DNA of 64,000 nucleotides from contig CANJKZ010000093.1 in NCBI GenBank assembly GCA_947471745.1, positions 2,341,501 to 2,405,500 on the forward strand, written 5' to 3'. The notes beneath the pieces were generated by a model, which searched no databases, was not told the origin of the DNA, and was given only the letters and a program-made list of their open reading frames with translations. The stretch's first letter is position 1. Each line of letters starts with the position of its first letter. Both the position numbers and the translations under genes were made by a program. Of the stretch, positions 33,852-46,200 are shown piece after piece. This stretch comes from Closterium sp. Naga37s-1. Its lineage: Eukaryota > Streptophyta > Zygnematophyceae > Desmidiales > Closteriaceae.

Positions 33852-35103
33852 GATGACAATAAAACAAAGAGAGGAAACGTGGCTTGCAAAAGAAACAAGT
33901 ACGTCATCTGTACGGAGAAACCTGGCTTTTTCTATGCAGCAGCCGAGCTGGGCGGCTACAAGAATCACTGATTTTAGGCGAAAAAATAAGAGGCGCCCCT
34001 GAGGCTTCTGGAACTCCACGCTTTGGGAGAATGAGCGAGAGTTGTGTTCGGATGTACAGGGCGACCTCTCCCAACCTTGCACGTTCCGCGCGGACAGAAC
34101 GGGAAACGGGTGGTGCAGCGCAGTGCACTCACCCGAACCTGACCCAACTAAAAATAAAAACCCGGCCCGGCTAATCATTCGTCCAGGCGGGCTATAGTAG
34201 CGACATGAACCGTCTAATGAAACCCTCGCGGTGGGGACGGCAGGTATGGAAATTGGGACGGCAGGTATGGAAGTAGGTACGGCAGGTGGAAGTAGGGAGG
34301 GCAGGTAAGGTAAACAATGAGCCCTCCCCATCCCTATCTAGATCAGAAAAGGGATTGTGAGAATGCTTCCAAAAATTTGCGGAAGGAGGAGCTGACATAT
34401 TACGTATGCAGTATAGGTGGTGGGGTGTAGTTTAGGGTTGTAGATACCATGCGGAAGTAGTTTGGGAAAGCATGCTTCCATATGCTTTTGTATGATCTTG
34501 TACTTGTACGCTATATTAGCTCTTATTTTACTTCTATGGAACTTGTTCAAGCACCAAGAATCTCCTGCACCGTGTCCAAACATACCTGAAGGTTTTTTCT
34601 TTATATGCTGAAGTACCTTTGCTATAGAGTGCACACTCAAATACAAGCACATGGAATGTAGTGGCCTGTAAGGTTGAAACATGAAATAAATATTTAGGAT
34701 GCTTAAAATTATTCAGCTAATGTCACACTATTCAAATTAAACCCTAACTAATATGTTAGGTTTCTTAAATAACAGGTTAGCTGGCATGTACTTTCCCACG
34801 AAGAAGGTGTCATTTTGACCCAACCAATACACAAACGAGCGTCAGTAGAGTCACGTCGTGTACCAGCAAAATCCAAACCGCCTTCACTACAGCACGCTTC
34901 TGCCTGGAACAGTGGCGGGAACAGTGGTCGAGGCGAGTGTCGCGGGTGGTAACGGTGCACTTATGGGAACTGTTTGGCGAGAACAGTCGTGTACGAGGTA
35001 AGCAGGGGCGCGAAGTAAGGAAAGGAATTTCCTTACACTACCCCCCTCCCCAAGGAGGCTCCCCTTACGAGAGTGCGTGTACATCCCGGAAGTTGCGGCT
35101 ACG
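33852..35103. other. Intergenic region left of the Copia nest
   Basis: It contains a short GGGACGGCAGGTATGGAA repeat at about 34230-34315 and otherwise unremarkable sequence. I see no gene. Confidence 0.45.
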
Positions 35104-38100
35104 TGTCAAACTCATATGCTGCATGTTGTGTAGGCTGCAGTGGGGTAGCCCATATGGGGTACAACCCAATTAGGGTTTACTCCTGCATGCTGCTAGTTCA
35201 CACATTCTCGTTCATTCTGCTGACATGGTTTCAGAGCAGGTCCTAGCCTAGGACCGATTTTTTTTTCAGGGCCCACCGAACCGCGCTACCCCACTGCGTC
35301 GTACTGCCTGCGCACGCCCTGCCCTGCCCTGCCCGCGCGCTGCTCGCCGCCGCACGCCCTGCCCTGCCCGCGCGCCACTCACCGCCACGTGCCCAGCTCT
35401 GCCCGCGCGCCGCGCACTGTCGCGTCGCGTCGCCCTGCCCGCGCGCCGCTCGCCGCCGCGCGCCCTGCCCTGCCCGCGCGCCGCGCGCCGTCGCGTCGCC
35501 CTGCTTGCGCGCCCCTCGCCGCCGCGCCTCTGCCCTGCTCGCGCGCAGCTCGCCGCCGCACGCCCTGCCCTCCCCGCGCGCCACCAACTGCCGCGCGCCC
35601 TACCCTGTTAGTGCGCCGCCCACCGCCGCGTGCCCTGCCCTGTAGTGGTGCTGCTCGCTGCCGCGCCGCGCTGCGCTGCCCGTGCGCTGCCCGCCGCCGC
35701 GCGCCCTGCCTTTCCCGTTCGCTGCCTGCCGCTGAGCCGCCCTGCCTTGCCTGCGCGCCACTGGCCGCCGCGCCGCCTGCCCTGCCCGCGCGCGCCACTT
35801 GCAGCCGCGCCGGCCTGCCCTGCCTGCGTGCGGCAGTGCTGGCTGCCGCCCTGCCCTGCCTTGCTTGCGTGCTGCCCTACTACTAGCGCGTCCTACTGCT
35901 CTGCCCGCTATGGCCACTCTCAGTGTACTCTCGTTCGATCCAGAGGGCCGTCCGATAGAGTTCGACGCGTGGCTAGACGACCTGCAACTGTACTTACTGA
36001 GCGATTCTAAGGACGGTGTCTCGCTGTTTGACCTCACGTCTGGAGCCTCTCTCGCCCCTGCCGCCACAGCTGACAGCGCGACTCGCTCACAGTGGCTTAC
36101 TCGTGACGCTGCTGCTCGCCTAGTCGTTCGCAACCACCTGCCGTTAGCCGAACGCACTCACTTTGGCCAGCACAAGACTGCTAGAGCCCTGTACGACGCT
36201 GTAGTCGCTCGTTACTCCTCCCCGGCCACTGCTGCTCTAGGCCGCCTCCTACTGCCCTACCTGTTCCCCGAGCTGTCCGCCTTTGCCAAAGTCGCCGACC
36301 TCGTCACTCACCTTCGCACTAGTGACCTCCGCTACCGAGCCGCGCATCCCGCCGAGTTCCTCACCAAGAACCCTCCTCCCATGTACATCACTCTCTACTT
36401 CATAGTCACCCGCCTCCCTGACTCTCTTAGCGCTGTCACGGACCTCCTTCTTGTCCTTGATCCCACAGACCTCACTGTCGACCTGCTCGAGAAGCACCTC
36501 CTTGCAGCTGAGACTAGCATAGTCGCTGTAGGCGCTTCTCGTGGCACTCCTCGCACTCCCTTCTTTGAGGGGTGTTCGCCCTCCCCCCTTATCCCCTCAG
36601 TCGCCTTTGCTGCAGCTGTTGACTACCTTCGTGCTGAGGAGGTTGGAGCTGCGTCTGCCCCTAGTGGGAGGCGCCGCAGCGGTAGGGGCCGGGGAGGCAG
36701 GGGCGGTGGGGGTGGCAGAGGTGGAGGCGGTGGTGGGGGCGGTGGAGGCGGTGGAGGGGGCGGCGGTGGCGGAGGGAGTGGTGGTGGGGGTGGAGGCGTA
36801 GGTGGCGGCGGTGGTGGCGGCGGTGGGAATGGTGGCGGCGGCAGTGGTGGCGGCAGTGGGAGTGGAGGCGGCGGCAGTGGTGGCGGCCGGGGTGGTACCA
36901 GCCAGAGGGGAGGCCTTGGCGGTGGTCAGAGGCAGCAGCAGCAGCGTCAGCGTGAGACCCTTTCGCCTCAGGAGCTACGTGAGTGGTTTGCTCAGCGTGG
37001 GGCGGCTGAGGGTAGTGGTCGCTGTCCGTATGTCATTCGCACAGGTGACCGCACTGGTCAGACATGCGGGAAGCTTCACACCCAGTACCGCTGCTTCTCT
37101 CGTCTTGACGACGCCGTTCGCGCGGAGTTTCCCCACTCGGCTGAGCTCCCCCGCTGGGCAGAGCTCCTTAGGCAGGGTGTGGATATCTTTTCTCTTGATT
37201 GTGATGCTATCCTTGCTGCCATGTATGCATTGACTGTTAGTGCTGAGGGTGACTGTTACCTGTGTATGCCGCCAGACCCAGGTATAGAGGTTGCTGCTCT
37301 AGGTGCTAGTGAGTCTGCTCTCTCTGGTACTGCGTGTGCTGCGGCCTTGCACACCTTCACGCTTGACTCAGGTGCTTCCCGCTGTATCTTCCGCGACAGT
37401 TCCACAGTCACACCGCTCTCTGCACCTGTTGCAGTCTCTCTGGCTCACCCCTCTGGGGGCCCAGTCCTTGCACGTTCCTCGACTGTTCTGCCGTGTCCGG
37501 CGGTTCCGTCTGGCTCACTATCAGGTCTTCACCTCCCCTCGTTCTCTACGAACTTGGTGAGCAACGCCATCCTTCAGGATGAGTGGGTTGATACCTTCAC
37601 CCCTGGAGGACAGCGTGTGGCGATCTGTACGTGCTCCCGGACTGGCCGGCACCTGGCCACGTTCACCCGTCGGCCTGGGTCGAGTCTGTACACACTGACT
37701 ACTGCGCCCCCTCAGGTAGCTGCGTCTGCGTCTGCGTCAGGTCAGCTAGCAGCCCCCTGGTCGTGTCGCGCCCTGTCGCACCAGACGCTCCTTTGGCACC
37801 ACCGCCTTGGTCACCCCTCCGTGGCACGCCTCCGTGGCATGCACTCCCGTTCCTTGTCTCTGGTCTTCCCAGGTTTCTCCCTCCCCTCCCACCCTCACCT
37901 GCCCCTTCCTGTCTTCCCTGTGTCGAGGGGCGGCAGCGCGCCGCTCCTCACTCCTCCTCGTTTCCCCCTGACGACTGCTCCCCTGCAGACTCTCCACATG
38001 GACGTGTGGGGCCCAGTCCGCGTCCGTGGACAGGGCCGCGAGCGCTACTTTCTGCTGGTTGTTGACAACTACACGCGTTATACCACGGTCTTCCCCTTGC

Positions 38101-38565
38101 ACAGCAAGGGGGAGGTCCCTGATGTTTTAATCCCTTGGATCCGCGCTGTTCGTCTCCAGCTCTGCGAGCGGTTCGAGACGGACCTTCCCGTCCTGCGTCT
38201 GCACTCTGACAGAGGTGGTGAGTTTTCCTCCGACCTCTTGCGGGACTTTTGTCGTGGGGAGGGCATTCGCCAGACGTTCACGCTTCCGGCCTTTTTGTAG
38301 CAGAATGGGGTTGCTGAGCGCCGCATTGGCTTAGTCATGGAGGTCGCTCGTACCTCCATGATCCATGCAGCTGCCCCCCATTTTCTGTGGCCGTTTGCGG
38401 TCTAATACGCTGCGCATCAGCTCAACCTCTGGCCCCGTGACTCCTTGCCGGAGACCTCGCCGACACTGCGTTGGACGGGAGAGGTTGGCGATGCGTCGGT
38501 GTTCTGGGTCTGGGGATCTCGTGCCTTTGTCCGTGATACTTCCGCGGACAATATCTCCTCCTGCG
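35104..38565 (+). mobile_element. Copia retrotransposon A, broken (LTR, leader, gag, protease, integrase parts)
   Basis: A short LTR (35104-35225, TGTCAAAC to CTGACA) is followed at once by a TGGTTTCAGAGCAGG primer-binding site resembling the plant Copia initiator-Met tRNA site. Next come a GC-rich leader repeat (about 35.27-35.9 kb), gag (about 35.9-37.1 kb) with a long Gly-rich run, a Cys/His motif near 37.05 kb, an LDSGASR protease motif near 37.37 kb, and integrase (about 37.8-38.5 kb). A fossil with a few breaks. It abuts the opposite-strand fragment at 38566. The LTR resembles that of element C, so both belong to one Copia family. Confidence 0.8.
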
Positions 38566-41141
38566 GTGGTCACAAGGCGGCAACGCCTTGGTGAAGATAT
38601 CTGCCGTGTTGGCCTCAGAGTCCAGATGTCGAACGATTACCTGGCCACGCTGCTGCAACTTACGCAGAAGGAAGTAACGAAGCTGGATGTGCTTCGCCTT
38701 CCCAACTAGTCGGAGCTCCTCACACAACAGGACAGCAGACCCGTTGTCGGCGAACAAGACTGGGGGAGAGCGAGGCCACTCACCAAGGTCGGTGAGAAGG
38801 AAAGACAGCCATCGAAGCTCCTGAGCGGCCATGGCCGCAGCATACACCTCTGCCTCACAGCTGGAACCGGCGACGGACGACGCCCGAGTCGACCGCCACG
38901 AAACAGCACATGTCCCGAGGCTAAAGGAGTACCCCTGTGTAGACCGACACGTCTCCGCGTCGTCGGCCCATGACGAGTCCGAGTAACCTGTGAGTGTAAG
39001 GACAAGTCCCATACCTGATGTACTCGCCACATACTTCGCCACCCTCTTAGCAGCGTACCAGTGGGACGGTCGGTGTCTCCCAGGCGCAACAAAGCGCGCA
39101 AGGACGCTAAGAGGGTAAGCTAGGTCTGGGCGAGTACAGGTCATCAGGTACATGAGACAACCCACCAGCTCAGGATATGGACCACTGGACTCAAATGACT
39201 CGTCCGAAGGTGGAGCCGTGAGCCCATGATCCACACCAAGAGGGGTGAGCTGTACCTTGGAGAACGGGAAGCGAAACCGCGTGAGGATCTGCTCGACCAT
39301 ATGCGACTGAGTCAGCGTAATGGTGCGAGCTGCCCTGTCCCTGGTGATCTGCAGGCCAAGGTAGTGCTGCAGCTCACCAAGGTCAGTGCAAGTGTGTCTC
39401 CTCTGCAGTTCCTCCTTCACGGAGGCCAGCGCGCGTCGGTCGGGAGTGGCGAACACCAGGTCGTCGATGTAGACCAGGGAAAAGGAACGGGGTCGAGCCA
39501 CGGCGGACGAACAGTGACGGTTCGGCAGACAACGGAAAGAAGTTAAGCGCTGCAAGGGTCGAGCGAAGTGTGTTGTGCCACTCACGTGGAGCCTGACGCA
39601 GGCCGTAGACTGGTCGACGAAGCTGCCACTGGGTCCCAGGTGGGAAAGAGCCAGTGAAGCTAAGCGGGCGACGCAACCAAATCTGCTCGTGCAGGCTCCC
39701 CTGAAGAAACGCGGTGGAAAAGTCCAAGGAGTGCAACTCGTAGTCGCGCAGGGCTGCAATATGCAGCAATACCCGAAGAGTACTCATCTTCGGGGTGGGA
39801 GCAAAGGTCTGGAAGAAGTCAACCCCCTCTCGCTGACTGAAGCCTCTCGCCACATAGCGCGCCTTGAACACTGGTGGTGATCCAGGCGGCCGCTTCACCT
39901 TGTAGAGCCATCGGCCACTGACGACGTTCGTCCCAAGTGGTGGGACTGCGTCGACGTAAGTGCCTGTGGACCTATAATATGCCATCTCTGGCTCCTCAGC
40001 TGCTATCCAGTACAAGGCCCAAGGTCCCGAGACCGCCTCAGCGTGATTGCGAGGGATCGGGATGTCAAGAGCGTCTGGATCCCCCTCAGGGGTAAGCAGC
40101 ATGGCGCAGAGATGAGGAACAGCGGCCGCAAGGAAACCAAGCTCAAACTGCCTGTCCTTTAGGACCTCCAGGGGAAAGACAGGAGCACCCCTAAAGGACG
40201 GAGAACGAGCAGGGCCACTCACCAAGTGAGCGGCGTAGTCAAGGCGGTGGGAAGAGGCAAGCCAGCGACAGTGGTAACAAGTGCTGAGACAGACGACAGG
40301 GGTGCAGTCGGGTGAGTGACCAACGCGGACAAAAACGGGAGACGACAGGACGGGAGGCACGGAGGTAGTCGGACAACGGGTCGTGAAGCACAGTGAGGGA
40401 CGACTCAGGAGGCTGAGGAAGGACTGGAGGAGGTGGAACACGGGAGCGGAGAACAAGGTGAAACGGGCGGTCTGCACGGTAACGAGACCGACGGGGCTCT
40501 GGAGACACAGCACGACTGAGGGGAGAACGACGAGTCCACTGGGACGAGGAAAGGGACTGGACGGGGGGAACAGGAGGGGACGGTAGGGGACCACGAACCA
40601 AGCGTGCAGGTGCTGCGTCGGGCACGTCGCGCAGTCGCTGTCGCTGCTGTTCCGCCTCCTCTGGCGTCTGCTGCGATGGTACCTGTCCTTGCTGCTGCTC
40701 CTGTCCTCCCCTGCCCTCTCCTGCTGCGGCTGCAGCTGCACCCGATGCTGCGACCGGGACTCCTGCACGACCCTCTCCTGCTGCGGCTGCAGCTGCACCC
40801 GCTGCTGCGGCCGGGACTCCTGCACGACCCTCTCCTGCTGCGGCCGTGACTCCTCCTCTACTCTCTCCTGCTGTGTCTGCAACTGCACCTGCTGCTGCGA
40901 ACGGGACTCCTGCTCTGCCGTCTCCTGGTGCGGCCGTGACTCCTCCTCTACTCTCTCCTGCTGCGACTGCAACTGCACCCGCTGCAACACTCGTGACTCC
41001 TCCTCTACTCTCTCCTGCTGTAACTGCAACTGCACCTGCTGCTGCAGTCGTGACAACTCCTCTGCTCTCTCCTGCTGCTGCTGTGACTCCTCCGCTACGC
41101 TCTCCTGCTGCTTCGACTGAGACTGCTCCTGCTGCAGCAGC

Positions 41142-41175
<34 letters not shown>

Positions 41176-41284
41176 GGTGCTGCTGCTGCTGTGCTCTCTG
41201 AAACCGCTCACGCTCCTCCCTCTCCAACAGGAGGAGACGCCGCTCACGTGTCAAGAAACGTACAGTGCGCGGTGTAGGCGCCAC
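38566..41284 (-). mobile_element. Copia fragment A2, opposite strand (Gln-rich linker, reverse transcriptase, RNase H)
   Basis: On the minus strand this carries a Gln/Glu-rich repeat linker (about 40.6-41.2 kb), reverse transcriptase (about 39.4-40.0 kb) with a VYIDDLVF active-site motif, and Copia RNase H ending near 38.6 kb in ADIFTKALP. It is close to the matching part of element C and probably the same family as A. It lies tail to tail with A on its left and against the LTR of element B on its right. A broken fossil fragment with no LTR of its own. Confidence 0.75.
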
Positions 41285-42253
41285 TGCGGAGATAACTATC
41301 AACGGGATCTAGACTACGGGCTAGGCACGGGGTAGGAGGGATCTCTGCGTTCGTTCCCTTAGTCGTTCTCTAGCACTTGTGCATTCACTGGGCAAAACCG
41401 CAAGAGTTTCACTAGCAAAAGTTGAGAACAATGGTACAATCAAGTTGGCTAGACTAGACTACATCAGAGCTAACATGCAAGCAGGACGACTGCCAGCGCA
41501 TCACGGTCGACCGCGTTCCAGCAGGACTTGGTCGACCGCGCTCTAGCAGTGCAAAGTCGCGACCCGCCAACAATGCAAGTCGACGGCATGCCAACGTTGC
41601 AGCAAGTCGGCTGCACAGCGTTGCATCCGCAGGACAGCAGCGCACCCGCTTCGCAGGTGTTCGCAGATGATTGGCGGGCTGTGTCTTGTCAATTGCACAG
41701 CGCACACAACACATCATCCGCGTGCTGACGACTGCTCCTGATCAGCCACGTCGACCTCGGGATACCACCACCGAGGTCGGTCTCGCCAATACCACCTGGG
41801 CGACCGTCGCACTCCTCCGCAGAACCTTGTCACCCAGGTAACCTGGTCGACCGGGAAACCACGTCGACCAGCTGCTCCTTCACGTGCCCGTCGACCACCC
41901 AAGTCGACGACCACCTCCAGTCGACCTTACTAGGTCGACCTCTCCCTTGGTCGACCAGCTCGAGGTCGACGACACTTCTGGTCGACCAGCCCCAGGTCTG
42001 TCAGCCGACCACACCCAGTCGACTTCCCCTGGTCGGCGTCACCCAAGTCGACGCCCTCCACCAGTCGACTTCCCAAGACGACCAACCGAAGTTGGCGCCC
42101 TCCCAAAGTCGGCGCCCTTGCAGTGGCTCCCGTGCAGGTCGACCAGCCCAGTCGACCAGCTTGCCCACGGCTGCTGATCGGCTGTACTCCTCACACCCGA
42201 CGAAGTCGGCTCCGCCCAATCGAGGACGTGGCCTACCACAACTCCTGTTGACA
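41285..42253 (-). repeat. LTR of Copia B
   Basis: Reads TGTCAACAGGAGTTGTG from 42253 and ends in TATCTCCGCA at 41285 (minus strand). It matches the LTRs of element D in both ends and is likewise dense in GTCGAC, but is 969 bases long instead of 1172. Confidence 0.85.
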
Positions 42254-43154
42254 CTCCCCTGCCGCGTTCACGCTTGGGCTCCCAGCCTTCACGGCAGTAC
42301 TACTCGGAGAATAGCTTGTCGGCGTGCACTCAACACACAGCACGCCGGTCACCACACCAGCCATGCAAGAGGGCATGGAACCTACTGCTGCACGTCGTCG
42401 TCGCCGTCGCCCACGTCGGCCAGACGCACTTTGCTGATTGCAACAGAGCACCGGTTGAAGGCCGGATAATGCAGCACCTTCGTCAAGAAGTCGGCCGGCT
42501 GCTCGGTGGTCGAGATGTACTTCAGCGAAAACTTCCCGCGCTTCACCATCTGATGCAGCCAGGCCTGTCGCCGCTCCATGTGCTTGAGGTTGCCCGACGA
42601 CACCATGCCCTCGGCGACTTGTTGTCCACGCGAAGGACAGTCGGTATACCGGCGTCCAGCTGCCGAAACTCTGCAAGGATGAAACCAAAGCGGCGTCCCT
42701 CCTTGCCGGCTTCAGTGGCCGCCACGTACTCCAACTCGGTCGGCGACAGCGTCGCGCACTTGATGCGTTGGCTCGACCAGGAGACCGCGGCCCCTCCATA
42801 GACGAACACGTAGCATCCCGTGCTCGTCCATTTCTGCTTGTCGCCGGCGTCGTCGGCGTCCACGTAGCCGACCAGCTTCAGCGACTGTGGTCCACCGCCA
42901 AACTCCAGGGCGGTGTCACGCGTGTTGGCGAGGTAGGCGAGGCAACCGTTGACCTCGCGCCAGTGCTGGTTGCTCCTCACCGTGAGGCCGCTCCCCAGCT
43001 TGCTGCAGGCGAAGGCGATGTCCGGCCTCGACGTCGTCGCTGCGAACGACAGCGAGCCGACCTTTTGCCAGTACTCCTCCTCCTGGCGCTCATGTGCCTC
43101 CTCGTCATCGAAGGTGAGCTCGGCGTACGCGTCGACCGAGACCGGCGTATTCGG

Positions 43155-43284
43155 TGTGAAAAATAGAACGAGGAATGATGGCATTGAGCAGAATGAGGAG
43201 TACATGTAGGAAACCCTAAAGTGTTGTACCCCATATGAACTACCCCACTACAGCCTACACAGACTATATCATATAAGTTTGACA
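43155..43284 (-). repeat. 3' LTR of Copia C
   Basis: 130 bases, TGTCAAAC to TTCACA on the minus strand, preceded by a short purine-rich tract. About 97 percent identical to the LTR at 49986-50115. Confidence 0.9.
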
Positions 43285-46200
43285 CACCCCCATAGGAAAA
43301 GTGGGGGAAAACAAGAGGTCACAAGACCAGTCAAGAAAAGCAAAGGAAGCTCAGGGTGGATCACGACGTCACCGCGCATTCTGAGCACAAGCAAATGGCC
43401 ACAAGGCCAGTTCACATACAGAGATATATACAGTGATCACAACTAGCAAGTGTAAGCATGCAGGTATATGTATAGAGATCACAGTACAAGCAAAGTCAAG
43501 AAGTAAGCAAGTGAGGCCCAGTGGGCACAAGGCCTAGAACAGTACAGAAACGCTGATGATCACAAGGCTGAAGTGCCTTGGTGAAGACATCAGCAGTGTT
43601 GGCCCGAGTGGCCACGTAAGCAAGACGAAGCTGACCACGCTGCTGCAACTCTCGAGCAAGGAAGTAGCGCAGAGCGATGTGCTTCGTCGTGTGCTCCAGT
43701 CTGTGCTCCTGACACAAGGCAATCATGGCCTTGTTGTCGACGTACAACACTGGAGGAGAACGAGGCGAATCTCCCAGGTCGGTCAGCAGGTAGGTGAGCC
43801 AGCGTAACTCCTGTGCAGCCATGGCCCCTGCGTAGATCTCAGCCTCACAGCTGGAGCTGAGAACAGAAGATGAGCGGGTAGACCGCCACGAAACAGAGCC
43901 GGAGCCAAGGCTGAAAGTGTAACCCTGTGACGACCGCTGCGTAGCCAAGTCGTCAGCCCAGGAAGCGTCTGCGTGACCAGTGAGGACAACTCGAGCCCGT
44001 CCTCCAAGCACGAGCCCAATGCCCGACGTACTGCACAAGTAGCGCAACACCCTCTTAGCGGCATGCATGTGCTCCTTCGTGTGTCTCCCAGGAGCGACAT
44101 AGCGTGCTAGAATGCTAAGAGGGTAGGCAAGGTCAGGTCGAGTGCAGGTCATCAGGTACATGGGGCAGCCCACAAGCTCTGGGTACGGACCACTCGGCTC
44201 TACGGACTCATCCGAAGGTGGAGCTGAGAGCGAGTGGCGAGTAGGCAGAGGAGTGGGCTGCGGTGAGGAGTACGTGAAGCCGAAGCGCTGAAGGACCTGC
44301 TGCACCATGTGTGACTGAGTCAAGGTAATGGTGCGCTGTGCTCTGTCCCGGGTGATCCGCAAGCCAAGATAGCTGCGCAGCTCAACCAGGTCTGTGCACT
44401 TGTGTCTCTTCTGCAGCTCCGACTTCACGTGGGCGAGTCCCTCAGTGTCAGCAGTAGCAAAGACCAAGTCGTCGACGTACACGAGGACGTAGACAGCGGC
44501 AGAGAGGTGTCGGTGCGTAGAAACAGCGACGGGTCAGCAGTGGAAGGAGCAAACCCAAGAGCCGCAGGGGTCGTCCTCAGTGTGTCGTGCCACTCACGGG
44601 GCGCCTGGCGGAGACCGTAGACTGGGTACCAGCAGGAAACGACCCAGTGAAGCCAGGTGGGTGACGCAGCCAGATCTCCTCGTGCAGGCTGCCCTGTAGG
44701 AAAGCAGTGCTGAAGTCAAGAGAGTGAAGCTCGTAGTCACGCTGAGCGGCGACGTGCAGCAGAACCCGAAGAGTGGTCATCTTCGGGGTGGGGGAGAAGG
44801 TCTGGAAGAAATCAACTCCCTCTTGCTGACTGAAGCCTCGTGCAACGTAACGCGCCTTGAAGACAGGCGGAGAACCCGGCGGCCGCTTCACCCTGAAAAT
44901 CCACATGCCACTGACAATGTTCGCCCCAGGCGGGGGAACCTCGTCGACGTAGGTGCCTGTGGACTTCCAGGAAGCCATCTCTGCGTCCACGGCTGTCTGC
45001 CACTGAGAGGAGTAGGGACCCTCTATCGCCTCTGCGTAAGAGCGCGGGGTCGGGATGTCTGGTGCATCCGGGTCTCCCTCAGGTGCAAGCAGCATGGACA
45101 CGAGATGAGGTAAAGCAGTGGCAAAGCACTCAAAGTCCTCCTGCCTGTCCTCAAGGACGTCCGTGCAAAAAGCACACTCACCCCCGACAGACGGAGGACA
45201 GACAGACTCAGACTCAGACTCAGCAACAAGACTAGCGGCGTAGTCTAGACGACAGGCAGCAGCAAAGTCAACAAGCTCAACAACTAGTGCAGACGCAGCA
45301 GTGGACTCAAACGAAGGGTCAGTGTCAACAGTGGCCAGGAGACGCGTGACAGTACGACTAGCAGCACGAAGGGAGTCAGACTCCGGGTCCGGACCGTCAG
45401 CAAGGGAGGACGCAGGATGAGACGGCAGAGGGACACGCTGTGGAGCAGTGGAAGGACGAAGTTCCATCTGGTGTGTGCCGGGGACAGCAGGAGGACGCTG
45501 ACGCGGAACACGACGACCAGTGCGGACAGCGCGAACAGGCGACGCAGGACGAGACTCAGGCGACGCAGGATGAGACTCAGGCTCACGACGCTCCGTAAGA
45601 CATCTAGTCGGCCCAGAGTAAGGAGAGGGACCAGGCAGTGGAGAGGCTGGCTGTAGCTGCGACTGCGACGGGGCAGGCTGTGGACACAGCAAGGGAAGAG
45701 TGGGACCAGTAGAAGTGGGAGGCCAAGAACCTGCTGAAGAAGTGGAACGAAGTACGGCCGCGGCCGCGCAGCGCCTCCAGAACCAGCAGAGACAGCACCA
45801 GGACCCCCAGCTCCAGGGTCTCCTGCTCCAACTCCCGCAGCACCACCAGCTCCAGCACCTCCAGTAGCTCCAGCTCCAGGAACACCTCCAGCAGCAACAG
45901 CACTAGTGCCTCCCGCTCCAACTCCGGCAGCACCACCAGCCCCAGCAGCTCCAGTACCTCCAGTACGAGCACCTCCGGGACCAGCGGCTCCAGCACCTCC
46001 AGCAGCTCCATCACCAGCAGTACCTCCAGCAGCTCCAGCTCCAGCAGCACCTCTAGCTCCAGCAGCTCCAGCTCCTCCAGCAGCTCCAGCACCAGCAGTA
46101 CCTCCAGCAGCTCCAGCACCAGCAGGACCTCCAGCAGCTCCAGCTCCAGCGGCACCTCGCTGGAGTCTCCAGCGGCGAGCAAACCACTCGCGCAGCTGCG

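Noticed and set aside
33579-34331. A 250-codon minus-strand frame as one protein
   Set aside because: Only the part from the ATG at 33851 looks like a protein start; the upstream portion has no coding character and reads through a short GGCAGG repeat.
35243-36010. Ala/Arg/Pro-rich open frames on both strands at 35.2-36.0 kb, and similar ones at 48.8-49.9 kb
   Set aside because: They are shadows of the GC-rich leader repeat between the primer-binding site and gag in Copia A and C.
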